From assembly GCA_038043245.1 (NCBI GenBank), contig JBBTCH010000003.1:186001-250000 (forward strand): 64,000 nucleotides of DNA. Direction: 5' to 3'. Source of the stretch: JACPFV01 sp038043245. Its GTDB lineage: Bacteria; Pseudomonadota; Gammaproteobacteria; Nevskiales; Nevskiaceae. This document shows, one piece after another, positions 23,966 to 33,261 of the stretch (position 1 is its first letter; every line of letters begins with the position of its first letter). Both the position numbers and the translations under genes were made by a program. The notes beneath the pieces were generated by a model, which saw nothing but the letters and a program-made list of their open reading frames with translations, did no database searches and was not told where the DNA came from.

Positions 23966-26900
23966 ATGACCCAGACTCCAATCATTCCGTCATTTCGACG
24001 CAAGCCGGAATCCAGTTTTTTCTACGCACTGGCCTCGCTGCTCAGTCCGGCGCTGGCGCTGGCCAATCCCAGCGGCGGTGAAGTGGTGTCGGGAGATGCG
24101 GCGATCTCCAACCCCAGCGCCGGCAACACCATCATCGATCAGACCTCGCCGGCAGCCATCATCAACTGGCAGTCGTTCTCGATTGGCAGCAACGAATACG
24201 TCACCTTCAACCAGCCCTCTGCCTCGGCCGCAGTACTTAACCGCGTCATTGGTGGCACGCCTTCGGAAATCTTTGGGCATCTGCTGGCCAACGGCCGCGT
24301 CTTCCTGATCAACCCGCAGGGCATCCTGTTTGCGCCCGGAGCGCAGATCGACGTCGGCGGTCTGATCGCCAGCACGCTCGACATCGCCGATGAGGATTTC
24401 AACAGCGGTCGCTACCTGTTTGCGGGCAACTCCGCGGCAAGCATCCGCAACGAAGGCAACATCGTCGCCGGCCAGTACGGAGTCGTCGTGTTCGCTGCCG
24501 ACTCCGTCGACAATGCCGGTACCGTTGAAACCGAACAGGGCGAGGTATTGCTCGCGTCCGGCTCGGGTCTGCGGCTGGACCTCGATGGCAGCGGACTGAT
24601 CAGTTACGAAATCACCGACGCCGCGCTGTCTGACCATGCGGGCGTCAGCAACACCGGCAGCGTGCTGGCCGACGGCGGCGCCGTGGTGCTGGCGGCCCGT
24701 ATCGCCAACCAGCTGGCGCAGACCGTGGTCAACAACGAAGGCCGCATCCAGGCGCGCAGCCTGGTGCGTGGCGAGAAAGGTGAAATCATCCTCACCGCGC
24801 AGGGTGGTGACATCCGCCAGGCGGGTGTGCTCGACGTGTCGGGCGGTGATTCCGCGCCGGATGCCGGTGTTGTGCGTGTGACCGGTGACCGCGACATCGT
24901 GCTCGCGTCCGGTTCAGAGATTCTGGCAACCAGCGTCGGGGGCGGAACCGGCGGCGACGTGCGCGCCATTGCCGGCAACGTACTCTCGTATGAGAAAGGC
25001 GCTTCGATTGACGTCCGCAACCATGCGTCGGAGGGGCGTGGCGGATTTGTTGAGTTGTCGGGCAAGGATGTGACCATACGTGACCTTGTCTTCCTAGGGG
25101 ATTACGGACAGCTTTTGATTGACCCAACGGACATCACGATCGGTCCGGATGGTTCTGGCGCTGATTACGAGAAATCAACTCTTGAAGCGCAGATTCGGGC
25201 TACGTCCAACACGTCGCAATTGACGCTCCAGGCCGACAACACGATTTTTGTTAACTCCAGCGTTGATGGTCGCAATGGGGGCACCGGCGGCGGCCTTTTC
25301 CTCGACGCCGGTAGCTTGATCAATTTTATTTCTTCGCCGGTCACAATCAGTGTCGACGGAAATCTAACTCTGGATGCGGGAACGGCCGGCACCATTACCG
25401 GCAATCAGTTCACGCTCAATTCCGGCAAGAACATTTCAATCCTGAGCGCCATCAGCACCTTCGGCGCGGTCACGCTGGATGCCCTGCTCGGCGGCGCCGG
25501 CACGGGCGCGGTCAGTGTCAAGGACATCTCCACCAACAACGGCGACATCCGGCTGTCGGCCAAGACCGGCCTGACGCTGGGCGGGGCGCTGAATGCCGCA
25601 GCGGCAGTGGATCTCTACACCGAAGCCGGCGACATCGCGGGGTCAGGTCAGAACATTCTCGCCGGCACCAATGCTTTCTTGACGACCGACGGCGGTTCAA
25701 TCACGATCAATAACGTCGAGGGCACGACCGGGGATGTCGATTTCACCGCGACCGGGAACGTCACGGCCAACGACGTGACCTCGGGTGACGAGACCACCTC
25801 GCTGGCAGGTGGCGCGATGGCGGTGCACGACGTGACCGCGGACGGCCGTGTCCAGCTGGATGCGGGCGGGCCGCTCAGCGTCAACAAACTACAGGGCTCG
25901 GCCGGTGCGCCGGTCGGCGGCACGGTCGATCTGTTGGCCGGCGGCACGATCACGGTTGCCAATGACTTCGCCACGAATGACGACGTGTTCCTCGACGCCT
26001 GGCGGAGCCGCGCCGGCACCGGCGCCATCGACGTCAAGGGTATAGATTCCGGCAGCGACATTACTCTCTGGGCCAAGACCGGCCTGACGCTGGGCGGCAC
26101 CCTGAATACTGCGGCAGCGGGATCAGTGGATCTCTATACCGAGACCGGGGACATTGCCGGGGCTGGCCAGAACATCTTTGCGGTCACCATGGCCAAGCTG
26201 GATGCCGAAGGCGGCGCGATCACCGTCAACGATGTCGTCGCAACGTTCAACAATATCAATTTCATCTCGGTCGGCAACATCACCGCCGGGAATCTACAGG
26301 CGCTGGGTGGCAACGTCGGTTTCAACACCACGGGCCATGTCCAGATGGCTGGCCAGGACATCGCGGCTAACTCGCTGTCCGTGGCCTCGGCAAACAACTT
26401 CACGGTACGCGATATCAAGTTGAGCGGCACGGGACCGATGAACGCCGTGATTTCAGGTGACTTCGTCGCCGGGAACATCGGCACCAACGGCAACATCAGC
26501 ATTGATGCCGGGGGAAAGATCGACCTGATTTCGCTTCAGGATTTTACCGGGGGTGACGTCAATGGCGCTGTCGCGCTGACTGCAGATGGCGCCGGCGGCA
26601 TCCGGATCTCCCAGGATTTGCTGACTCTCGGGAATATCGGGCTGAACGCAACCGCCGGCGCGCTGGATTTGCAGGATGTCGCCACCAGTGGGGCAATATT
26701 GAACCTGGCGGGTACTGAAATTACTGCAGGATCCCTGACGGCCGCGGGCGGCACGGTGACGCTGACGGCACAGGGGGCAGGCGGCGACGTCACTTTGCGC
26801 AGCGGAGAGGACATCACTGCGGATGCACTGATGCTGGTTGGGCCCATCAGTGACTTGACCGTACGCGATCTCAGGGTCGGTGCAGCGGGCCTGGGCAACG

Positions 26901-29900
26901 TGACTTTCAATATTGACGGTGACCTCGTGCTGAACGACATCACGGACAAAACCGGCGGCAACGCGGTAGGCGCGATTGATCTTGCGGCGGACGGTGCCGG
27001 CGGCATCCTGATCGCGCAGGATATTCAGGCCGTCGGCAATGTCGTGCTGAACGCCACGATGGGTGCACTGGATGTGCAGAATGTCACCGCAGGCGGCGCC
27101 ATGCTGAATCTGGCGGGTGTCGGCATCGCCGCCGATTCCCTGACGGCCACGGGCGGCACGGTGACGCTGACGGCACAAGGTGCCGGTGGGGATGTGATTC
27201 TTCGCGTCAATGAAGACATCACCGCGGATGCGTTGACGCTGGCGGGACCGATTAACGGTTTCACGGCGCACGATCTGAGAATCGGTGCGGCGGGCTTGGG
27301 CAACGTGGCCTTCAATATTGACGGCGATCTGAGCCTGAACGACATCACGGATAAAACCGGCGGCAACGTGGTAGGTGCGATTGACCTGACTGCGGGCGGC
27401 GAGGGAGGCATCGGGATTGCCCAGGCCATCGAATCGGCCAACAATATCGTGCTGAACGCCACCGATGGCGCGCTGACGGTCGGCGATGTCACGTCGGGTC
27501 CCGGCGTCAGCAACAACATCAGTCTTTCGGCGCTGGGCGATATCACGGCCGGCAATCTCACAGCCACCGATGCCAGCGCCGATGTCATCCTGAATACATC
27601 GGGCGACATCCTGATGTCCGGCAAGGACATTTCCACAAACCTGCTGTCCGTCGCCAACACGGTCAACGACTTCATCGTGCGAAATATTGTGTTGAGCGGC
27701 ACCGACGACCTACTGCTCGATATCGGCGGCACATTCTCGGCCAACGATATCAGCGGCGGCCTATTCACCTCGCTCACTACGGGTTCCATGAGTGTGGGCA
27801 ATGTCAGCAATGGCGGTGCTGGCGAGGATCTTTATCTGATCGCGGAATCCGGGAGTCTTTCGGTGTCTGGCACCGTGAATTCCACGGGTGGATTGATTGC
27901 GAAAGTGGAGGCTACGGCCCTGGCTGGCAGCGATCTGCTGCTGGGCGGTGTGGCAACGGCTGCAAACGGCATCCAGGTCCTGAACCTGATTTCGGGTGGT
28001 GCCGGTTCGGACATCGCCACCGCCGCCCTGAACTCGACCGGCGGACTCGTGGAGGTCACGGCGACACAGGGCGCAGTCACGGTGGGCGATGTCATGGCGG
28101 GCGGCGGCGCGAGCGACAACATCGCGCTGGAAGCTTCCGGCAGCATCACTGCGGGCGACCTGAATGCCGCCAGTGCGATCGTCGTGCTGACCGGCACTGG
28201 CGCAGCCAGCGACGTGTTGATGTCGGGCAAGAACATTTCCGCCGGCGATTTGCTGGTCAACGGGGTGCGCAATCTCACCGTCAACGACATCACGCTCAGT
28301 GACGCCGTGGATACCTCGCTCGGCGTCGACGGCAATTTCACGGTGCACGATCTCACTGTCACTCAATCCATCTCGCTTGACGCGCGCGGCACGCTCAGCG
28401 TCAACAAGCTTCAGAAGGCGGTCGGAGTGTCGGTCGGCGGCGATGTCAGCCTTACCGGCGATGCCGGCATCACAGTCCTCAGCGCGCTCAGCGCGGACGG
28501 CCTCATCCAGCTCGACGCCGACAATGCCAGTTCGGGCACGGTCAGCGCTCAGGCGCTCACCGCGGGCGCCGGCAAGGATATTTTTGTCGCCGCCAAGGGC
28601 AACGTCGGCACCGGCGCTCTCAGCGGATCGGGCATCACTGTGACGACGGTGAACACCGGCACGGTTTCGACCGGCGCGATCACTGCCACGGACTTGTCGA
28701 TCACCGGCCAGTCCCTGACGTTCTCGTCGCTGGGCGTCACTGACAGTCTGACTCTGGCGCTTGCTGGCGGCGTCAACCTCAGCGCGACGGCGGTCTCCGT
28801 GGTCAACGGCATCAGCCTGTCGTCCAGCGGTGGCAATATTTCTGCCAACAGCCTGACCAGTACCGGTGGCGGCAATATCGCGCTGAGTTCGACGGCGGTT
28901 TCGGGCTCGGTCTCAAGCGGGGCCGTCAATACGCTCGGAGCAGTCAGCCTCGCGGCAAATGGTGCGGTCAATCTCGGCGCCAGCAGCATCATCGCGGACA
29001 GTCTTTCGCTGGGTTCGGCAGTGACCCACTTCACTGCCGGCGATCTCACGCTTGCAACGGCGCTGAACGAATCCGTGCTGGGCAACTTCACCGCCGCAAT
29101 CATCACTTCGCCGGGCCCGGTGTTCCTCGACGCCGGAGGCGCCATCAGCGTGACGAAAATCCAGAGTGCCAGTCCGGTTTCGGGCAACGTGACCTTGATC
29201 GGTGATGGTGGCGTGACGGTTTCTCAACTGCTCGAATCCACCGGCAATATCGTCATTGATGCCAGCAATGGCGCTGGCGCAGGTGGCGCCATCAATGTGG
29301 CAGGTCTCGATGCGGATGGTCTGGTGGATCTCGACGCCGACACGGGCGTGACCCTGAATGGCGGCGTGCTTGCGGGCACTACTGTGGATATCCTCACCGG
29401 TGGCAACATCGCGGGCGGGGTCAATACCGTGACCGGGGGCGGCAGTGTCTCGGTCGTCACCACCGGCGGCACGTTGAACGTGGGCCATGTCACGGCGGGC
29501 ACCCCAGCGGGCGGCGACGGCAACCTCACCCTGAAATCCACCGGCAACCTCACGGCCGGCAACCTCAGCGCAGAGGCGGACAGCATCCTCGTCGAAACGA
29601 GCGGCAACGCCAACCTCGGTACCGTCACCGCGCAGACCTTCACGCTGAATGCCGCCAGCTCCTCGACCGGTACGGTGACCGCCAGCGGCGACTACAACCT
29701 GACGCAGTCCAGCATTTCACTTACCAGCGACGTCAACGCGCCCAACATCAATCTCACTGCGACGGCCGGTGGCATCAACTTCACAAACCTCAGTGCCACC
29801 AACGACCTGATGATGTCGGCCACCGGTAGCATCACCGGCACCAGCGCCACGGCCGGCAATCACCTGAGCATCAGCAGCGGCGTGTCGCTCAATTTTGCCG

Positions 29901-31372
29901 GCACCGCGCTCAGCGCTGCGCGCTATACGCTCAACAGCGCCGGACTGCTCTCGGTGGGCAACCTGACGGCCGCTTCCGGCCAAAACATCCTGCTGACCGG
30001 TGTTGGAATCACGGCCGGCAATCTCAGCGCCGTGAACGGCGCCGTCAGCCTGGACTCCAACGGCAATGTTTCGATGTCGGGCAAGAGCATCAACGCCGGC
30101 ACACTGAGCCTGGGCTCGTCGGTGCAGAACTTCACTGTGGACGACATCACTCTGACTGGGGCGTCGCCGTTCAACGAATCCGTGCTCGGTGACTTCACCA
30201 CCGATATCCTCACCCTGCCGGGCGCGGTCACGCTGACTGCGGGCGGCGTTCTCACGCTGGGCGACATTCAAGCGCCCGATGGGGTCGATGCGGGTACCAC
30301 GCCTGATCCGGTCAACGGCGCCGTCAATCTCACGGGCAATGGCGGCATCAACCTCGCATCCGCTGCGCTCGACATCGCTGGCGCGGTTCATCTCGCATCC
30401 AATGCCGGCAACATCACCCTCGGTGCTCTCAATGCCGGCGGGCTCGTGGAGATCATCAGTGGTGGCACTGTCCAGTTTGCTGGCAACGTGACCACACCCG
30501 GTTATCTGGAGGTCATCGGTGCCGGCATTTCAGACGGCGGCATCGCCCGCAGCATCAACGCGAATTCGCTGGCGCTGGCGGCATCCGCCGGCACCATCAA
30601 CCTCGCCGCCAGTTCCATCTCGGTGGGCACGGGTGTGACCGACCAGCCGGGCGACAGCGCATTGATTGCCTTGTTGCCCGACGGCTTCGCGCCTGCGTCA
30701 GTTGCCCCCAATGCCGTGTTCGGCGGGTCTGGCGTGCATCTCGGCAACCTGACGCTGAACGGCGATTACGTGCTGTTCACGACCGACAATCTGAGCTTTG
30801 CCGGCACGGTGACAGCGCCGAGCAACATCTTGGTCAATATTCGCCCGACGTCCAATACAGCCTCGGTCGGCATCGAGCAAGACAGCGCGGGCCCGCGCAG
30901 CGTGACCTACACCGTGGCCAGCGTTTTCTCGAAGTTCCCTGGCACCAGTTATGCCATCGGCGGGTCGGGATTCAGCGGCCCCATCTTCGTCGGCGAGAAC
31001 ACGCCGGTGGACGGCGGCAGCAAGAACTACTTCTTCGCGTCCGACAGCTCGACCACAGGTTCCGAGCGACTGAACAGCAGCGGCACGGTGGCGGTGGTCG
31101 ACGGCATGGTGGTCACCAGCCCGACCACGACCGAGGAGAACTCCCAGCAGTTCCAGCAGGAGGCGCAACCGACCGCTTCGGAAATCCAGGTGGAATCGAC
31201 GGAATCCAGTGTCGCTGATGAAAGCGGCCCGGCGGCCGAAGCGGAGACCGGCGCCGAAGACGAGGAAGAGCAGGAAAGCGCCGGTGAAGGCGAGGATGTC
31301 GCGGTGGCGGGCGGCAGTGACGATGAAGTGCAGCAACAGACCAGCACCAAGGCTGAGGCAGAGTGCCGCTAA
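23966..31372 (+). CDS. Giant TpsA exoprotein (filamentous-haemagglutinin-like), module 1
   Basis: A 2468-residue secreted beta-helix protein. Residues 1-33 form a signal peptide whose n-region (IIPSFRRKPES) is translated from a dispersed repeat. The TPS secretion domain (about 34-150) has INWQSFSIGSNEYVTFNQP, NRVIGG, NGRVFLINPQGILF and LIASTLDI. The rest is Gly/Ala/Thr/Asn-rich repeats, including two exact-length tandem repeats of 135 residues (26660-27469). A Gln/Glu-rich acidic tail ends in AECR; its penultimate cysteine is the only one I found. No toxin (CDI) C-terminus or VENN motif is seen, so adhesion or biofilm is more likely. Partner TpsB and FecR genes precede it. Confidence 0.92.
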   Translation: MTQTPIIPSFRRKPESSFFYALASLLSPALALANPSGGEVVSGDAAISNPSAGNTIIDQTSPAAIINWQSFSIGSNEYVTFNQPSASAAVLNRVIGGTPSEIFGHLLANGRVFLINPQGILFAPGAQIDVGGLIASTLDIADEDFNSGRYLFAGNSAASIRNEGNIVAGQYGVVVFAADSVDNAGTVETEQGEVLLASGSGLRLDLDGSGLISYEITDAALSDHAGVSNTGSVLADGGAVVLAARIANQLAQTVVNNEGRIQARSLVRGEKGEIILTAQGGDIRQAGVLDVSGGDSAPDAGVVRVTGDRDIVLASGSEILATSVGGGTGGDVRAIAGNVLSYEKGASIDVRNHASEGRGGFVELSGKDVTIRDLVFLGDYGQLLIDPTDITIGPDGSGADYEKSTLEAQIRATSNTSQLTLQADNTIFVNSSVDGRNGGTGGGLFLDAGSLINFISSPVTISVDGNLTLDAGTAGTITGNQFTLNSGKNISILSAISTFGAVTLDALLGGAGTGAVSVKDISTNNGDIRLSAKTGLTLGGALNAAAAVDLYTEAGDIAGSGQNILAGTNAFLTTDGGSITINNVEGTTGDVDFTATGNVTANDVTSGDETTSLAGGAMAVHDVTADGRVQLDAGGPLSVNKLQGSAGAPVGGTVDLLAGGTITVANDFATNDDVFLDAWRSRAGTGAIDVKGIDSGSDITLWAKTGLTLGGTLNTAAAGSVDLYTETGDIAGAGQNIFAVTMAKLDAEGGAITVNDVVATFNNINFISVGNITAGNLQALGGNVGFNTTGHVQMAGQDIAANSLSVASANNFTVRDIKLSGTGPMNAVISGDFVAGNIGTNGNISIDAGGKIDLISLQDFTGGDVNGAVALTADGAGGIRISQDLLTLGNIGLNATAGALDLQDVATSGAILNLAGTEITAGSLTAAGGTVTLTAQGAGGDVTLRSGEDITADALMLVGPISDLTVRDLRVGAAGLGNVTFNIDGDLVLNDITDKTGGNAVGAIDLAADGAGGILIAQDIQAVGNVVLNATMGALDVQNVTAGGAMLNLAGVGIAADSLTATGGTVTLTAQGAGGDVILRVNEDITADALTLAGPINGFTAHDLRIGAAGLGNVAFNIDGDLSLNDITDKTGGNVVGAIDLTAGGEGGIGIAQAIESANNIVLNATDGALTVGDVTSGPGVSNNISLSALGDITAGNLTATDASADVILNTSGDILMSGKDISTNLLSVANTVNDFIVRNIVLSGTDDLLLDIGGTFSANDISGGLFTSLTTGSMSVGNVSNGGAGEDLYLIAESGSLSVSGTVNSTGGLIAKVEATALAGSDLLLGGVATAANGIQVLNLISGGAGSDIATAALNSTGGLVEVTATQGAVTVGDVMAGGGASDNIALEASGSITAGDLNAASAIVVLTGTGAASDVLMSGKNISAGDLLVNGVRNLTVNDITLSDAVDTSLGVDGNFTVHDLTVTQSISLDARGTLSVNKLQKAVGVSVGGDVSLTGDAGITVLSALSADGLIQLDADNASSGTVSAQALTAGAGKDIFVAAKGNVGTGALSGSGITVTTVNTGTVSTGAITATDLSITGQSLTFSSLGVTDSLTLALAGGVNLSATAVSVVNGISLSSSGGNISANSLTSTGGGNIALSSTAVSGSVSSGAVNTLGAVSLAANGAVNLGASSIIADSLSLGSAVTHFTAGDLTLATALNESVLGNFTAAIITSPGPVFLDAGGAISVTKIQSASPVSGNVTLIGDGGVTVSQLLESTGNIVIDASNGAGAGGAINVAGLDADGLVDLDADTGVTLNGGVLAGTTVDILTGGNIAGGVNTVTGGGSVSVVTTGGTLNVGHVTAGTPAGGDGNLTLKSTGNLTAGNLSAEADSILVETSGNANLGTVTAQTFTLNAASSSTGTVTASGDYNLTQSSISLTSDVNAPNINLTATAGGINFTNLSATNDLMMSATGSITGTSATAGNHLSISSGVSLNFAGTALSAARYTLNSAGLLSVGNLTAASGQNILLTGVGITAGNLSAVNGAVSLDSNGNVSMSGKSINAGTLSLGSSVQNFTVDDITLTGASPFNESVLGDFTTDILTLPGAVTLTAGGVLTLGDIQAPDGVDAGTTPDPVNGAVNLTGNGGINLASAALDIAGAVHLASNAGNITLGALNAGGLVEIISGGTVQFAGNVTTPGYLEVIGAGISDGGIARSINANSLALAASAGTINLAASSISVGTGVTDQPGDSALIALLPDGFAPASVAPNAVFGGSGVHLGNLTLNGDYVLFTTDNLSFAGTVTAPSNILVNIRPTSNTASVGIEQDSAGPRSVTYTVASVFSKFPGTSYAIGGSGFSGPIFVGENTPVDGGSKNYFFASDSSTTGSERLNSSGTVAVVDGMVVTSPTTTEENSQQFQQEAQPTASEIQVESTESSVADESGPAAEAETGAEDEEEQESAGEGEDVAVAGGSDDEVQQQTSTKAEAECR
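23989..24015 (+). repeat. Degenerate GTCATTCC repeat inside the tpsA1 signal-peptide coding region
   Basis: The segment GTCATTTCGACGCAAGCC followed by GGAATCCAG matches the dispersed unit at 19472-19498 in its ends and spacing. It is translated as PSFRRKPES. The charged residues serve as the n-region of the signal peptide. Confidence 0.65.
26660..27469 (+). repeat. Two tandem 405-bp repeats within tpsA1
   Basis: Copies 26660-27064 and 27065-27469 are in frame and of equal length (135 codons each). Both run from ALD(L/V)Q(D/N)V through GGTVTLTAQGAGGDV and LNDITDKTGGN to LNAT. Partial, more diverged copies flank them, indicating growth of the beta-helix by unequal duplication. Confidence 0.85.
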
Positions 31373-31428
31373 GGTTTTTGCAGCTACACCCGCTTGGAGA
31401 GCCCTGATTAATTGGCTGTGATATTCAC

Positions 31429-31456
31429 TTGCATGAATGTTGCGGCGCGGTATGCT
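31429..31456 (+). promoter_or_regulatory. Weak candidate promoter for TPS module 2
   Basis: TTGCAT (31429-31434) and TATGCT (31451-31456) with a 16-bp spacer lie 42 bp before the second tpsB start, in a 125-bp gap after tpsA1 that otherwise shows nothing clear. Both hexamers are poor matches, so this is tentative; read-through from module 1 is also possible. Confidence 0.2.
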
Positions 31457-31497
31457 GCCCCCATCCACCACAGGGACGGGTTGTATTCGGGGATTCC

Positions 31498-33147
31498 ATG
31501 ATCAAGGGCGCACGCGCGACATATTTCTTTATTCTCTCGATCCTGATGCTGGCGGCTCAGCCGCTGGTTGCGCAGGAAACGCCGGGCACGGTCAATGAGG
31601 CGCTAAAAGCGCAGCCGACGCTGGAAGCGCCGAAGCCTGCGCCGAAGATTGAAGCACCCAGGCGTGCAAAAGGTGTCGCACCTGCGGGCGGCAAGAAGAT
31701 CAAGGTCAAGAAGTTCGTGTTCAAGGGCAATACGGTTTTCAGTTCCAAAGAGCTGTCGGCGCAGATCAAGGACTACACCCAGCGCAAAATCACATTGCTG
31801 GAAATCTACGACGCGGCCGATCTCATCACCCAGTACTACGTGGATCGTGGTTACGCGCTGGCTTCGGCCAACGTGCCCGCGCAGAAAGTGGACGGCGGCA
31901 CCATCAAGCTGGAAATCATCGAAGGCAAGGTCGGCGTCGTCGGCACCGACAAGAACGAGGTTTATTCGGGAGAGCAGATCAAGGGCTACGTCGACCTGCC
32001 CAAAGGCACCCTGTACACCTCCACACCCCTGGAAAACGCCCTCAAACGTCTCAACGAGCTGCCGGGCCTGGCCGCCAAGGCGGTGATCAAGCCCGGCGAG
32101 GATTACGGCACCAGCGATCTCATCATCCAGGTTCAGGAATCACGCTTCGGCGCTTCCGCCACGGTGGACAACCACGGGCGCCGATCCACTGGCCGCACCC
32201 GCTACACCCTTGCCGGGGCGCTGAACAACCCCTTGCAGCTGGGCGACCAGTTGCAGATCGTCAAATTGCTCTCTGAAGGCTCGCGACTCGACTACACCTA
32301 CGGTGGCTACAACGTGCCGCTGTCGGTGCACGGTCCACGTCTGTATCTCAGCTATGGCAAGGCCTTGTTCAAGGTGCTGGGGGCCGCGCCGATCGAGGGC
32401 ATCAGCGAAACCGGGCGCGCTTATCTCGAGCAGGTGTTCCTGCGCAGCGATAACCAGCGCCTGTCCGCCACGGCGGGGTATACCCGAATCGTCTCAAATG
32501 TGAATGCCTTAGGCGTTCCGGTGACTGCGACCAACGTCACGGTTTACGATTTCGGCGCGACCTACAATCAGAGCTATTCCCATGGAGGGGTGACTCAGTA
32601 TGTGGCGTCCATCGCGACCGACTTTCAGGATCAGGCCCGCGCCGATTGCGCCCCGGCACCGGGTTCTGGCTGCAAGCACCAGCCGTTCAAGTTCAGCATG
32701 AACGTGCAGCACCTGCAGCCGATCTATCACGGGCTGGAGGCCCTGGTTCGTTTTGACCAAGTGTTCTCCGCCGACATCCTGCCCGATTCCACCGCGTTCT
32801 CCGCTGGCGGCCCCAACGGTGCGCGCGGCTATGCGTCCGCCGAGATCCGCGGTGACGAGGGCTACAGTCTCAGTGTGGATTTCCGCTACGGCATCAACGT
32901 GCCCTATGCGCGTGTGACGCCGCGGGTTTTCGTCGATTACGCGGCGGTCAATCGTCATGATGCGGCCTCAAGAGCGCTGACCGAAAGCGATGCGATTGGC
33001 GACTACGGGGTCGGGCTCGATGTCCGCTTCCCCTACAACGTTTTCATCACCGCGGACTATGCCCAGGCCATGACCCGCGGCCACCTTTCCAGCGACGGCG
33101 GCAACAGTCATCAACGCATCTTTGCCAAAGCCTCGGTTAACTTCTGA
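31498..33147 (+). CDS. Two-partner secretion outer-membrane transporter (FhaC/ShlB family), module 2
   Basis: A 549-residue TpsB paralogue of the module 1 pore. Signal peptide (MIKGARATYFFILSILMLAAQ), a Lys/Pro-rich linker, POTRA domains (about residues 65-220: FVFKGNTVFSSKELSAQI) and a barrel. The lid motif is ARGY (GGPNGARGYASAEIRG) instead of VRGF. The two pores share the same block order, for example NALPGLNAKAVLRPG against NELPGLAAKAVIKPG, and NNPL(G/Q)LGDQLQ, so they arose by duplication. The start at 31498 is set by the signal peptide. Predicted to export the exoprotein encoded at 33262. Confidence 0.93.
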   Translation: MIKGARATYFFILSILMLAAQPLVAQETPGTVNEALKAQPTLEAPKPAPKIEAPRRAKGVAPAGGKKIKVKKFVFKGNTVFSSKELSAQIKDYTQRKITLLEIYDAADLITQYYVDRGYALASANVPAQKVDGGTIKLEIIEGKVGVVGTDKNEVYSGEQIKGYVDLPKGTLYTSTPLENALKRLNELPGLAAKAVIKPGEDYGTSDLIIQVQESRFGASATVDNHGRRSTGRTRYTLAGALNNPLQLGDQLQIVKLLSEGSRLDYTYGGYNVPLSVHGPRLYLSYGKALFKVLGAAPIEGISETGRAYLEQVFLRSDNQRLSATAGYTRIVSNVNALGVPVTATNVTVYDFGATYNQSYSHGGVTQYVASIATDFQDQARADCAPAPGSGCKHQPFKFSMNVQHLQPIYHGLEALVRFDQVFSADILPDSTAFSAGGPNGARGYASAEIRGDEGYSLSVDFRYGINVPYARVTPRVFVDYAAVNRHDAASRALTESDAIGDYGVGLDVRFPYNVFITADYAQAMTRGHLSSDGGNSHQRIFAKASVNF

Positions 33148-33261
33148 ATATGAAAAGCAATTTTGTGAAGCCCGTTTCTTCCATGCCGGATGGAAGAGGG
33201 AAAAATGCCTATCACCTGCCCTGCTTTCGGGAAGAGGGTTAGGTTGTAGGAAGAGGCCCTT

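Noticed and set aside
31000..31372. CDI-type toxin domain at the TpsA1 C-terminus
   Set aside because: The end is an acidic, Gln-rich tail with no VENN-like motif, and no immunity-like small gene follows.
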